Assembly: GCF_021648825.1 (NCBI RefSeq)
Contig: NZ_JAKJHS010000001.1
Span: 1-64,000, forward strand
Reading direction: 5' to 3'
Source of the DNA: Rhizobium halophilum
Lineage (GTDB): Bacteria > Pseudomonadota > Alphaproteobacteria > Rhizobiales > Rhizobiaceae
Length of the DNA: 64,000 bases
Program-made: the position numbers and the translations under genes
The notes under the pieces: generated by a model
The model's input: only the letters and a program-made list of their open reading frames with translations
Told to the model about the DNA's origin: nothing
Databases searched by the model: none
Shown: positions 35,322 to 43,984 of the stretch, one piece after another
Position numbering within the stretch: position 1 is the stretch's first letter
Layout of the letters: each line of letters starts with the position of its first letter

Positions 35322-36332
35322 TCAAAGGTTGAACGAGTAACTGAGCAGGTAGTCGGTGTCCTTCGCCGAGATGGGCTTCTTGCATTCGGAGCAGACAACG
35401 ACGGCAGAGAAATCATTGCTGCACTTCTTGTGCCGAAGGCGCATCGGGGGCTTGCCGTTTGCCAACCAGCGGTCGCCCCAGGCCATCATGACCAGCATCG
35501 GCTTATAGAGATCGAGTCCCATTTCCGTGAAGCGATACTCGAAACGGTCTCCACTACCATATGGAGTCTTGCGAAACACGCCTGCCTGAACGAGCCGTGC
35601 AAGCCGATCGGAGAGGATGTTGGTCGCGATTCCAAGGTTCTCGCGCATTTCCTCGTATCGGCGGACGCCGTTCCAACCCTCGCGAAGAATAAGGAAACTC
35701 CAGCGATCCCCGATGATCGCCAAGGTCCGTGCAACAGAGCAAGGCCTTACTCTTTCCAGCAATGCGGGGTCCGAACTTCTCCTGGATGTTGGCCTCGCTT
35801 CAACGGATGTGTAACCGGCTCCCGGACCATCACGCGGCGCAACCTCCCGTGCCGTGAACGGTTCGAGACATTCGTTGCACACAGTCACCGGCCGACAGCT
35901 GCATCCGCAGCTCTTGTGAAGCAGTTGCAGTGGCGGTTCGTTACCGCCGGCGAGCCACTTGTCTCCGAATTCCATCAAAGAGAGCATCGTCGGGAACAGG
36001 TCCTTTCCACGTTCAGTAAGAAAGTACTGTTGCCCCGGCTCTTTCGGACGCTTGCCTAACGCTAGGATTTCATTTGCTAGCAGTGAGGCCAGTCTTGATG
36101 ATAAGGTCTGCCGAGGGATGCCAAGGCGCTGCTGAAACTTGTCGAACCTCCGGACACCGAAGTAGGCTTCTCGGAGTATCAAGAAGTTCCACGTGTCGAG
36201 GACGATCTCCATCGTCCTGCGTACCGATGACTGCCGCTCCATCAAGGCTGGCTTGGAGTTGGCAACGGCGTCTGTGATATCGTGTCTGTTCTGGTTATCC
36301 AAAAGCGCCTGCCGTTTTGAAACTTCACCCAA
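35322..36332 (-). CDS. Transcriptional regulator with two fused HxlR domains, 336 aa
   Basis: Two winged-helix HxlR units lie in tandem: about residues 35-140 (TWNFLILREAYFGVRRFDKF...LGIPRQTLSSRLASL) and 200-300 (RWSFLILREGWNGVRRYEEM...LGIATNILSDRLARL). Each is followed by a small Cys pair (CNEC and CSEC), perhaps a zinc site. Single-domain HxlR proteins act as dimers, so this fusion would be a built-in dimer. The start is uncertain: TTG 36332 or ATG 36242. The 17-bp motif lies 25 bases upstream, consistent with autoregulation. Convergent with coxL. Confidence 0.88.
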   Translation of the reverse strand: MGEVSKRQALLDNQNRHDITDAVANSKPALMERQSSVRRTMEIVLDTWNFLILREAYFGVRRFDKFQQRLGIPRQTLSSRLASLLANEILALGKRPKEPGQQYFLTERGKDLFPTMLSLMEFGDKWLAGGNEPPLQLLHKSCGCSCRPVTVCNECLEPFTAREVAPRDGPGAGYTSVEARPTSRRSSDPALLERVRPCSVARTLAIIGDRWSFLILREGWNGVRRYEEMRENLGIATNILSDRLARLVQAGVFRKTPYGSGDRFEYRFTEMGLDLYKPMLVMMAWGDRWLANGKPPMRLRHKKCSNDFSAVVVCSECKKPISAKDTDYLLSYSFNL

Positions 36333-36356
36333 ATGATTGCAAAATAATAGGGCTGA

Positions 36357-36373
36357 AAGTCTAATAATGAAAG
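36357..36373 (+). promoter_or_regulatory. Recurrent 17-bp motif, copy 3
   Basis: AAGTCTAATAATGAAAG, one change from the other two copies. It lies just upstream of the double-HxlR regulator gene, which is transcribed leftward. Confidence 0.7.
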
Positions 36374-36638
36374 TTCCTTTCTCCCGGCCAAGCGATCAGT
36401 CGTCGCAACCCGTCAGTGGCCCTGGCGGCGGGGTGCAGCTGAACCCCCACTGTTCCTCTCGTAGGCTCTCGAGGACCTCCACAGCGACGACCTGACTTCG
36501 ATGGTGACAAGGGGACGAGGAGCGGGAGGCCATCGACGAACTAGAGCCCTGTTGAGCAACAAGCGGCGATCGCTCCTCCAGCGTGCACGTCCACCAAAAG
36601 GCCTAACCAACATAATTGAAATCAAAGACTTAGATCTT

Positions 36639-37556
36639 TGGTGGGCCCGGAGGGCCTGCTGATTCGCAATGATATCAGCAGCTTAACCCTGTGTGGGACG
36701 AAAACCCCCTCTTATAGATATCAACGGCTTAGCAAAGCCGCCGTCCCACTTTTTCCGGACGTTTCCGGCCCTCATTTTCCCGTGGTCTTGCACCTTGGGA
36801 GGTGCGCATGAGCGGGGCGCGGCCATTTCGGGATGTGAAGCTGCAATGGCTTCAGCAGCTGAGTTGCGACAAGGATTTGAGCGATAACGCCCGGTCCATA
36901 GCGCTCTATATCGTCACCACACATTTGAACGGCCACACCGAGAAGGCGTGGCCGTCCTATCAGACGATTGCCGAAGTGACCGGCAAGAGCCTCAAGACCA
37001 TTCAGCGCGCCGTCCGTGAACTTGAGGACAAAGGATGGTTCGAGATCCAGCGCGGAAACGGCGTCGGGCACAACACAGAATATCGTCCCTCAGCGGCGTC
37101 GATTCTACGCGCATCGGAGGCCCGCGAAAAGACAGACAAAGTAGTCACCCTTTACCCAGGAAAAGGCGGCCAAAATCGTCCGGCAAGGCGGTCAAATACG
37201 TCCGATGAAGGGGGACAGATACGTCCACCAAACCCAGAGAAAGAGAAAATATATAAACCTAACCCGCGTGAGGACGCCCCTGCCCGCGTCCACACGCAGC
37301 GCGCCATCCCGCTCGTATTGTCGCCGAGACCAAGACAAAGCAGATTGAACAGTGGCGCCTTTGGCTGCGTCGTCACGGCTTCCCCTCGCTTGAAGTTTTA
37401 AACCTTCGCATCACGAAAGCCGGAAAGCCCCGCTATGCCTTGCCAGGCTACTGGCCACCGGATGAGGCAGGCAACAGAACGCTGGAATGGATCACCTTCT
37501 TCAGCCACCGGCGAGACTACATTGCCGCGAGAACCGACCTCCGGAGGGTGTCATGA
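36639..37556 (+). repeat. Right copy of the ~0.92-kb direct repeat
   Basis: Same orientation as 288-1206. Start and end align with the left copy at a constant offset of 36,351 bases until a one-base deletion near 37317. The two inverted repeats upstream of the gene are kept. DNA before 36639 is unrelated to that before 288. Confidence 0.9.
36808..37556 (+). pseudogene. Winged-helix protein, frameshifted second copy
   Basis: Matches the gene at 457-1206 for about 170 codons with conservative changes. One base is missing near 37317 (ctcgtattgtcgccgag against ctggtattcgtcgctgag). After the shift the expected C-terminus (WRLWLRRHGFPSLEVL, WITFFSHRRDYIAARTDL) continues in another frame to the same stop at 37554-37556. 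The winged helix itself is intact, so a truncated DNA-binding protein could still be made. Confidence 0.9.
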
Positions 37557-37672
37557 CGGCTGGCGCGTGGAAGAGAGCAAGGCGGCCGTGTCACACGGCG
37601 AGCCGTCCGTCAGGGAGTTTCATGAGGGGAGGCAAGCGATCCCTTCAAACCCTACAAAGAAACTGCGGTTAG
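37553..37672 (+). CDS. Small ORF overlapping the winged-helix stop, second form (39 aa)
   Basis: ATGA overlap with the preceding stop, as in the left copy. Product MTAGAWKRARRPCHTASRPS... shares only the first residues with the 33-aa ORF at 1203. The shared start and the overlap suggest a second gene in the intact element, of which both copies keep only part. Confidence 0.3.
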   Translation: MTAGAWKRARRPCHTASRPSGSFMRGGKRSLQTLQRNCG

Positions 37673-37674
37673 GG

Positions 37675-37785
37675 CTACCCAAGCTTCAGGATGGTGTCGG
37701 CGACATCGTTCTTGCGCAGTCGCTGCATGATGACGACCATGGCCGAGCTCTCCAGGCCGTGGAGGCGGTCGGGGATGTACTCCCG
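37675..37785 (-). pseudogene. C-terminal relic of an unidentified gene
   Basis: Read on the minus strand the last ~35 codons before a TAG at 37675 are protein-like (EYIPDRLHGLESSAMVVIMQ, then LRKNDVADTILKLG). No start or upstream continuation was found. I could not name the family. It is one more truncated gene in this border zone; the rest of 37673-38108 shows nothing else supportable. Confidence 0.3.
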
Positions 37786-38108
37786 CGCAGGCTACAACAC
37801 CGAGTTAAGCGCATTGTCCGCGCTTCACGATAAGCCAGAGCCTCTAAGAGGTTGCCGTAGAATGCGGGGCATCTACTGTTTTCCTTTTTCGCCGTGAGTT
37901 TGCTATCGCGCAGTCACCGTTGGATCTGGTTTCCGTTCTAAAACGCACGTTTCCTCTATTGATTCAGAAGAACAGAATTGCCGTTTCTGAAGATTCAAAC
38001 AAAGCGAGGAGCGTCCTTTCCCAACCGTCGCGCTAACGCTTTTGTATCTGTTGCTGAGCATGGTCGTGAGCTAATATCGCGGCCTCGCGAACTACGCTTG
38101 CGGACAAC

Positions 38109-39203
38109 ATGACTTGGACCTTTGAGGATCAGATCTATGAAGCGGCGGTCGTGGCCGAAGCGTGGCCAGCAGTTCTCGATCGAATCTCGACTTTGATAGG
38201 TGCTGAAGGCGCTCTTCTTGCCAACGTTAGTGACCCATCCGCACCCTGGATAGCAAGCGAGGGCGTGAAGCGCCTGTTTCAAAGTTTCTTTGAAGGCGGC
38301 TGGGCGTACAACAACCCTAAAACAAGAGCTCTGTTAAGAAACCCGCATCCGGGCTTCATCAGCGATGCAATCTACCTCGGCGAGGACTGGATGGCCGAAC
38401 AAGACGTTTACCGAGAGTTTTTTTGGAAACACGGCTTTGGCTATGCCGCCGGCACCACCGTCCAGACCCCCAGCGGAGACGTGATCGCTTTTTCGATCGA
38501 AAAGAGAAGATGCCTCGGCCCAGTGCAGCGAAACGATCTCGAGTTACTCGATATCTACCGACCGCACTTGGCAAGGGCGGCACTGCTAGCCACTCGTCTA
38601 CAATTCGCGCGGACGGAGGCGGCGCTACACGCGCTTCAATTGGCGAGACTTCCAGCTGCTATGGTGAGGAGCGACGGAAGGATCTTGGATCGCAACGCCT
38701 CCTTCGCAAAACTTGCACCTCAGGCAGTCGTCGAAGCGAAAGATGCCTTACATTTCTGCTGCCACCGTCCCAGCGGATCATATCGTAGCTTTGCGGGCAT
38801 CGTAGCAAATCTTCAGAGAGGTGATCGCTCTGACGGCCATTCCTTCCCCGTACCTGCAATAGAAGATGTGCCTCCAGCGATAGTCCATATTCTTCCTATT
38901 CGAAGGTCTGCGAGGGATGTTTTCACTAGGGCGAGCTTCATAGTCTTGGTGACGCCAGTTGGACGGCGAAACGTGCCGCCGATAGAGATAATTCGTGGCC
39001 TCTTCGATTTAACGCCATCGGAGGCTAAGGTCGGTGAAAGCCTCGCGAGTGGGGGAACAATACAAACGACAGCAAGAGACTTTGGCGTGAGCGTTGAGAC
39101 CGTCAGAACGCACGTAAAGTCCATTCTCGCTAAATCAGGCATGGAAAGACAAACGGACTTCGTCGCAGCGCTAGCGGCGGTCCCTCCGGTCTCTTCCTCG
39201 TGA
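38109..39203 (+). CDS. LuxR-family transcriptional regulator, 364 aa
   Basis: C-terminal LuxR helix-turn-helix (about residues 295-355): FDLTPSEAKVGESLASGGTI, ARDFGVSVETVRTHVKSILA. The N-terminal ~290 residues resemble the sensor region of non-quorum LuxR regulators of Rhizobiales (EDQIYEAAVVAEAWPAVLDR...). No autoinducer-binding motif or receiver domain was seen. It stands alone between the winged-helix relic and a small lipoprotein gene; target genes are unknown. Confidence 0.85.
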   Translation: MTWTFEDQIYEAAVVAEAWPAVLDRISTLIGAEGALLANVSDPSAPWIASEGVKRLFQSFFEGGWAYNNPKTRALLRNPHPGFISDAIYLGEDWMAEQDVYREFFWKHGFGYAAGTTVQTPSGDVIAFSIEKRRCLGPVQRNDLELLDIYRPHLARAALLATRLQFARTEAALHALQLARLPAAMVRSDGRILDRNASFAKLAPQAVVEAKDALHFCCHRPSGSYRSFAGIVANLQRGDRSDGHSFPVPAIEDVPPAIVHILPIRRSARDVFTRASFIVLVTPVGRRNVPPIEIIRGLFDLTPSEAKVGESLASGGTIQTTARDFGVSVETVRTHVKSILAKSGMERQTDFVAALAAVPPVSSS

Positions 39204-39315
39204 GCTCCCTTCTCATTGGCACCCTGTCTCACCCACTTGGGTGAGGCGGTGCGGGGTGTCTAATGGTGAATTCAGTCGTCGCCAAAAAGGCGTCGAGCAA
39301 CTGAGGGGGTATGGA

Positions 39316-39525
39316 ATGCGTTATCGGCTTCTGGCGCTAGCACTAGCCGTCGGACTGACAGGGTGCCAAACAGTACTGAAAAGTGAGCCGAAGGCAGGCA
39401 GCCTCAAGACGGGCCAACGGGTACTCGTCGATGACGGCGCTTGTCCTCAAGGTCAGGTGACGCAAGTCACTGGCTCTGTACCGGGCGTTCCGCGAAAGCG
39501 GGAATGCGTTCCGATGCCGGCCTGA
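39316..39525 (+). CDS. Small lipoprotein, 69 aa
   Basis: GAGGGGG lies about seven bases before ATG 39316. The product MRYRLLALALAVGLTGCQTV has a lipobox (GLTGC, Cys17). The mature part (KTGQRVLVDDGACPQGQVTQ...RKRECVPMPA) resembles the DUF6719 group of small rhizobial lipoproteins, with two further Cys. A strong terminator follows at 39601. Confidence 0.75.
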   Translation: MRYRLLALALAVGLTGCQTVLKSEPKAGSLKTGQRVLVDDGACPQGQVTQVTGSVPGVPRKRECVPMPA

Positions 39526-39600
39526 CCGCGGGACATATCGCGATCACGGGATTCGGTTTTGGCCTCGCACAACTGCCGTCTGCTGTGACATGCAGGATAG

Positions 39601-39634
39601 AAAGGAGCCCGCCACTTTTCCGGCGGGCTCCTTT
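39601..39634. terminator. Strong bidirectional rho-independent terminator
   Basis: AAAGGAGCCCGCC (39601-39613) pairs perfectly with GGCGGGCTCCTTT (39622-39634) around an eight-base loop. A and T runs flank the stem, so it works on both strands. It ends the lipoprotein transcript. Confidence 0.92.
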
Positions 39635-39733
39635 CTGTTCTCTCCAGGACACGTGCCCGCTCAGGTATTGCTACCCACGCTGCTTCAGTTTAGCTGCGAC
39701 CGCAGCATTGGCTCTTCGCAGTTGCTGATAGAG

Positions 39734-40162
39734 TCATGGCTGAGCTTTGACGCGAGCGGCCGGCGCTCCTGCTAAGTGAGCTCCCGCCAAACCGCTCTCG
39801 TCGAGGACGAACGGCATCCGATCGGCGGCCCAATCAATGAGCGCCTCTGCTGAATAGCCCGCGAGCCAGGGCAGATCCGAGCTTTCTGTGGCGGCATCAA
39901 CCAGCAAGGCGTATCGCGCCGTGGGCAGCAGCTCCGCAGTAATCCGCCGGTGCAGCGCCTCAAGCGGCAGCCCGCCCTTCATCGCCCTTCTCCCCCAGTG
40001 CCTGCATCGCTGCTGGCATCTCGATCTGCGCCTCTGTCCGATGATCCACATCCACCATTCCGTGACACCTGTGGCCACCACCTTCGCCTGCCGCTCCTGC
40101 GTAGCCTCGTTTGGGCTACCTCTTTTACGGCCGGCGCCGTCTCTTCGCCCACCTCTCGACAT
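39734..40162 (-). pseudogene. Phage-type GxxRxGAGRK protein start fused to an unknown ORF
   Basis: The first 35 or so codons (MSRGGRRDGAGRKRGSPNEA) match the N-terminus of small terminase-like or DUF proteins from phages. The frame then becomes Trp/Arg-rich and unlikely (EWWMWIIGQRRRSRCQQRCR), suggesting a frameshift. From 39982 an in-frame ATG with a good GGAGAAGG site starts an 82-aa stretch (MKGGLPLEALHRRITAELLP) that looks like real protein and could be a separate gene. No function is known. Confidence 0.45.
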
Positions 40163-40214
40163 CTTTGATTTCCTGCTGCATGCTTTGATTGTTTTTCAGG
40201 ACGCCGAGGCTGCG

Positions 40215-40598
40215 ATGAAACATTGGATGCCAAAAAAGATCGTGTCCGCAGTCGTTCTGTGCCTAGCGCTTCTATTGCCAGCCTTAGGGAATGCCGCCAG
40301 CGACATCTTCGTGTACGGGTGCACCTCTGACGGAAAACCAAGTCGGATTAAGGTGACCGCTTCGATCAAGGACAAGGGAGCCATTGAGGCTGCCTACCGT
40401 CGGATTATCCGCGACAAGTCCTCAGAGTGGCTTATTGCACAGAAGCGAGCTCGCAACGGTGCGGATTGGAAAAGTACCTTGACGGATCTAGAGCGCCTCA
40501 GCGGCGGCAGGCTCATGAAGCAAGGCGCAGGTAAGGTGGCCGGAAGCATATCGATAGGCCAGGCCGGCGCGTCTAAGAGGCACTATTGCGGCGGCTAA
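40215..40598 (+). CDS. Secreted hypothetical protein, 127 aa
   Basis: ATG 40215 starts a typical signal peptide (KKIVSAVVLCLALLLPALGN, cut after NAA). The mature part has two Cys (VYGCTSDG and RHYCGG) that may pair in the periplasm. No family was recognised. The longer frame back to 39888 overlaps the opposite-strand relic and is not used. Confidence 0.6.
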   Translation: MKHWMPKKIVSAVVLCLALLLPALGNAASDIFVYGCTSDGKPSRIKVTASIKDKGAIEAAYRRIIRDKSSEWLIAQKRARNGADWKSTLTDLERLSGGRLMKQGAGKVAGSISIGQAGASKRHYCGG

Positions 40599-40819
40599 AC
40601 ACCGCCTACAAGTGCCAGCACAATCGAAGTCCGGACCGGCCGGAACCTTCCGACAAGAAGTAGAGCAACGGGACCCTTGAAACCGATGAGCCGCGATATG
40701 GCAGCGGGGAGCTTGTTGCATCGTCTTTCCTTTGGCGAGCACCTGGGCGAACCTCTCGTGCCGGGCGTTTTTCAGGACTGGCATGGGGTCAAGAGCTTTT
40801 GTGAGATTGCAGTCGCGCC

Positions 40820-41239
40820 CTATCCACAGGCCCCGTCGAGGTTACGAAAAAGCCCCTGTGCATGAGCCATCAACTGGTGGCCGAAGACGATTGGTTGGGC
40901 CGCCTGGAGGTGCGTGAACTCCGGCGCTGGAGTGTTCAAGTGGGACGACGCCTGTCCCATCAGGGCGTCGGTCAGCGTCAGAAGCTCCTGCGAAACAACC
41001 TTCGCCTCCTCCCGCAGATATAGCTTGAGGTCGTTGGCGGCCTGGTCATTGCGCGAGCGGCCCGCACGAAGTTTGCCTCCCACGTCCCCAAGGCGCTCGA
41101 TCAGATGGCGTTCAATGAAGGTATGGATATCTTCGTCGCTGGCGGCTGGTTCGATCTCCCCGCTTGCCGACTCCGCGGCAATCGCGTCTAGTGTCGTCAG
41201 GATCCTGCGGCACTCCTCATCAGTGAGACGCTTCACAGC
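40820..41239 (-). pseudogene. Argininosuccinate lyase-family fragment
   Basis: The piece covers about residues 60-180 of a normal ~460-aa ArgH: ECRRILTTLDAIAAESASGE, GKLRAGRSRNDQAANDLKLY, and EFTHLQAAQPIVFGHQLMAH. It starts as GTG overlapping the stop of the M20 hydrolase and breaks off after HAQGLF. The signature loop GSSxMPxKxN is missing. The order hydrolase-then-lyase may be an older operon that lost its end. Confidence 0.85.
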
Positions 41240-42474
41240 CCATACGCCGCCAGTCTCGTGGCCGTGTCCGCTAGCAGCCGGCAACCAGCCAAGGCATGTA
41301 AGGAATCGACATACTCAGCCTCGTTGTGGCTCAACCCCTTGTGGCAGGGCACAAAGATCATGCATGCTGGCGCCACCCGGTTAACAAACAGCGCATCGTG
41401 GAAGGCTCCGGAAAGCATGCCCTTCCATTCAAGATCCAGCTGTCCAGCGGCTGCTATAATCACCTCCTGCAGGTTTTGGTTGAAAGTGCACGGCGGCATC
41501 TCGAAGGTCCGGGAAATGTCCACGTCACAATGCTGAAGGTCCGCTGTGTAGGTGATGGCTGAGATGACTTCCTTCTCGATCTCATCTAGCCGCTCGGGCT
41601 GAGGATGACGAATATCCACCGTGCACATCACTTCGTCCGGAATTGCATTCACCGATCCAGGTGAAGCCGAGATCCTTCCTACAGTGAATCGGGCATCCGG
41701 ATCCGACGGCATTATATTATGATAGAGCTGTGCAAGGGCAGCTGTCAGTGCCCCCAGTGGATCTCGCCGATAGGCAAGTCCCGTGGTGCCTGCGTGTGCC
41801 GTCTGTCCTTTCACGGCAATATCGAGCCAGCGTGTGCCTTGGATGCCAGTCACGACACCTACAGGGATGCCCTCTGCCTCTAGCGAAGGCCCCTGCTCTA
41901 TATGGACCTCTACGTAAGCGTAGATCGGGAACCCCAATGCTCGGACAGGAGCCTCAGGCAGGCTCTCAATCGTCGACTTCAGCTCGTTGGCGAATAAGGC
42001 GCCGTCACTCCCGGTCTTTTCGTACCATTCCCCGGGGATAGATCCACGCGAGAAGGCCATCGATCCCATGCAACCAGGAGCGAAGCGACATCCCTCTTCG
42101 TTGGTCCACGAAACCGCCATGATGGGACGCTCAGTCTCAACACTGGCATCCTCCAGGCTCTCAAGGACCTCAAAGGCCGACAAGGTGCCAAGGGCGCCAT
42201 CGAAGCGGCCTCCCGTGGGCTGGCTGTCGAGGTGGCTGCCCATCATCAGCGGCGGTAGGTCGTCATAGCGGCCTCTCCGGCGAATAAAGAGGTTCGCGAC
42301 CTGATCCTGAAAGACGTCGAAGCCTCTCGCCAACGCCAGCTTTGTCAGCAGCCGCCGCGCATGCCGATCCCCTTCAGTCAGCGCCTGCCGGTTGACGCCG
42401 CCCTTCGGCGTTGCACCGATGGCTGCGAACTGATCGAGCCGCGCTTCCAGCCGACTGCCGTTAATCTCCACCAT
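41233..42474 (-). CDS. M20-family Zn-dependent amidohydrolase (allantoate amidohydrolase/N-carbamoylase type), 413 aa
   Basis: Metal ligands of this family are in place: GSHLDSQPTGGRFDGALG, WTNEEGCRF, VEVHIEQGP and the C-terminal SHNEAEYVD. The dimerisation lid (VTGIQGTRWLDIAVKGQTAH) is intact. Relatives open allantoate, ureidoglycine or N-carbamoyl amino acids, releasing ammonia or carbamate. Third gene of a short operon after the BtpA and TenA genes; it separates from TenA by three bases. Confidence 0.9.
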   Translation of the reverse strand: MVEINGSRLEARLDQFAAIGATPKGGVNRQALTEGDRHARRLLTKLALARGFDVFQDQVANLFIRRRGRYDDLPPLMMGSHLDSQPTGGRFDGALGTLSAFEVLESLEDASVETERPIMAVSWTNEEGCRFAPGCMGSMAFSRGSIPGEWYEKTGSDGALFANELKSTIESLPEAPVRALGFPIYAYVEVHIEQGPSLEAEGIPVGVVTGIQGTRWLDIAVKGQTAHAGTTGLAYRRDPLGALTAALAQLYHNIMPSDPDARFTVGRISASPGSVNAIPDEVMCTVDIRHPQPERLDEIEKEVISAITYTADLQHCDVDISRTFEMPPCTFNQNLQEVIIAAAGQLDLEWKGMLSGAFHDALFVNRVAPACMIFVPCHKGLSHNEAEYVDSLHALAGCRLLADTATRLAAYGL

Positions 42475-42477
42475 GAC

Positions 42478-43140
42478 CTACCCCGTCTTCGTATTCGACA
42501 GATAGGGAGCGTCGTGGAAAGCGATCTCTAGCTTCTGCACCTCGGCAAAGATCATGCTGAGACGGGAGCGCTCCGCCTCGCTCATCCCCTCCCCTGCCGC
42601 GTCCAGTTCCGCCTTCAGCCACAGCGCCTGCGCCGCAAATTCCTCCCCCGCATGCAAGTCGACCCACTCCTTTAGAAGAACATCGCTAATGTGATGTTGT
42701 GCGGCCTGTTGCGACCAGGTCCAGTACATCCATTCGGCTGCAAACATTGCGGCAATGGTGTCCAGATACCCGCCATCGTACGAAATCCAATACATGCCAT
42801 CGCGGAAGGCTGCGACTTCGGGAATGGCCGTGTCGAATGCGAAGGGATCGATACCGCGTTCGGCAAAGGTCCGCTCAAAATAGGCGATCTGCTGGTTGGC
42901 GAGAGCATCCAGAACGCCAATCAGCCAGCGCTTCTGCGTAATTGTCTCAGACTTGGCTGCTGCGAAAGCGAAGATCGAGATCGCGGTATCGACGAAAGCA
43001 CCCTCAAAAACGAGATAGCGTTCAAAGACCTCCTTCGAGAGGCGGTCAGCCTTGATGTCCGTAACGAAGCGATGATTGACCATCGCGTCGAGAACTGTCT
43101 CATTTTCGCGTAGTATCTGCTCCGAGAGCGTTTCAATCAT
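42478..43140 (-). CDS. TenA-family protein without cysteine, 220 aa
   Basis: All-helical TenA/PqqC-like pattern (HRFVTDIKADRLSKEVFERY, FAAEWMYWTWSQQAAQHH, LHAGEEFAAQALWL). The usual thiaminase II Cys is absent; the protein has no Cys at all, which places it nearer the TenA_E group. ATG 43140 overlaps the end of the BtpA gene (TGATATG). TenA proteins salvage thiamin pyrimidines; in this sugar locus another amine-releasing reaction is likely. Confidence 0.82.
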   Translation of the reverse strand: MIETLSEQILRENETVLDAMVNHRFVTDIKADRLSKEVFERYLVFEGAFVDTAISIFAFAAAKSETITQKRWLIGVLDALANQQIAYFERTFAERGIDPFAFDTAIPEVAAFRDGMYWISYDGGYLDTIAAMFAAEWMYWTWSQQAAQHHISDVLLKEWVDLHAGEEFAAQALWLKAELDAAGEGMSEAERSRLSMIFAEVQKLEIAFHDAPYLSNTKTG

Positions 43141-43141
43141 A

Positions 43142-43984
43142 TCAACGCTCCAGCGCAGGAAGAGCAGCCTCGACAAAGGCTTTGACGCGAACCGGCTCAA
43201 CTGGGTTCCACCATACGCCGCCCTCCTTGAGCGACGATGCGACGATCACCCCGTTGGTGCGCTTCAAAATCTCAACAATGTTATCCTTGGTAACACCCGA
43301 TCCCACTAGCAGCGGCAGGTGCGTGGCCGCGCCGATCGTATCTATCTCTTCCATGCTTGCGGAATTGCCGGTGCGTTGCCCAGTCGCGATCACAGCGTCG
43401 GCATCGAAGAAGGCCAAATCGCGGGTAAGCTCTTCGATCGTGCGATCGGCGGTAATGGCATGGGCGCCGTGTTTGACGTGGCTGTCGGCGAACACCTTGA
43501 TATGCTCTGCACGCAGGAGCGAACGATACCGCATGGCTTCCGCTGCCCGCCCTTCCATGAAGCCTTCGTTGGCGACATACGCGTTGGCCCATTGATTCAC
43601 CCTGATGAACTTCGCGCTACCGGCCATGGCGATAGCGAAGGCGGGTATGGGAGCGTTTGCTAAAACGTTGATGCCAATCGGCACGCCTGTATTGCGGGCG
43701 ATGCGGTCGGTGATGACCGACATGAAGGCGGACGTTTCCGGGCCTATGTCCTCTGGCTTGGAGAACGGAATGTCACCGTGGTTCTCGACAATCAGTCCGT
43801 GCAAACCGCCTTGGATCAGAGCGTCGGCGTCACGCATTGCCGCGTCGTATATCGCATCCATCGAAGCTCCACGGTACCGTGGCGCGCCTGGAAAAGGCAG
43901 GCAATGGATCATCCCGATCAGCGCCTTGTCAGTCCCAAATATTTCCCTTATGGCGCTCGAATTGTTGTCAGATATCGTCTGCAT
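43142..43984 (-). CDS. BtpA/SgcQ-family TIM-barrel protein, 280 aa
   Basis: Family stretches GMIHCLPFPGAPRYRG, GLHGLIVENHGDIPF and ADAVIATGQRTG, VGSGVTKDNIVEI give a TIM barrel of the BtpA group. BtpA was linked to photosystem I in cyanobacteria, but heterotroph members sit beside sugar transporters and kinases and their reaction is unknown. ATG 43984 has AAGGGATGAG upstream. It heads the operon BtpA-TenA-M20 and is only 25 bases from the divergent kinase gene. Confidence 0.85.
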   Translation of the reverse strand: MQTISDNNSSAIREIFGTDKALIGMIHCLPFPGAPRYRGASMDAIYDAAMRDADALIQGGLHGLIVENHGDIPFSKPEDIGPETSAFMSVITDRIARNTGVPIGINVLANAPIPAFAIAMAGSAKFIRVNQWANAYVANEGFMEGRAAEAMRYRSLLRAEHIKVFADSHVKHGAHAITADRTIEELTRDLAFFDADAVIATGQRTGNSASMEEIDTIGAATHLPLLVGSGVTKDNIVEILKRTNGVIVASSLKEGGVWWNPVEPVRVKAFVEAALPALER

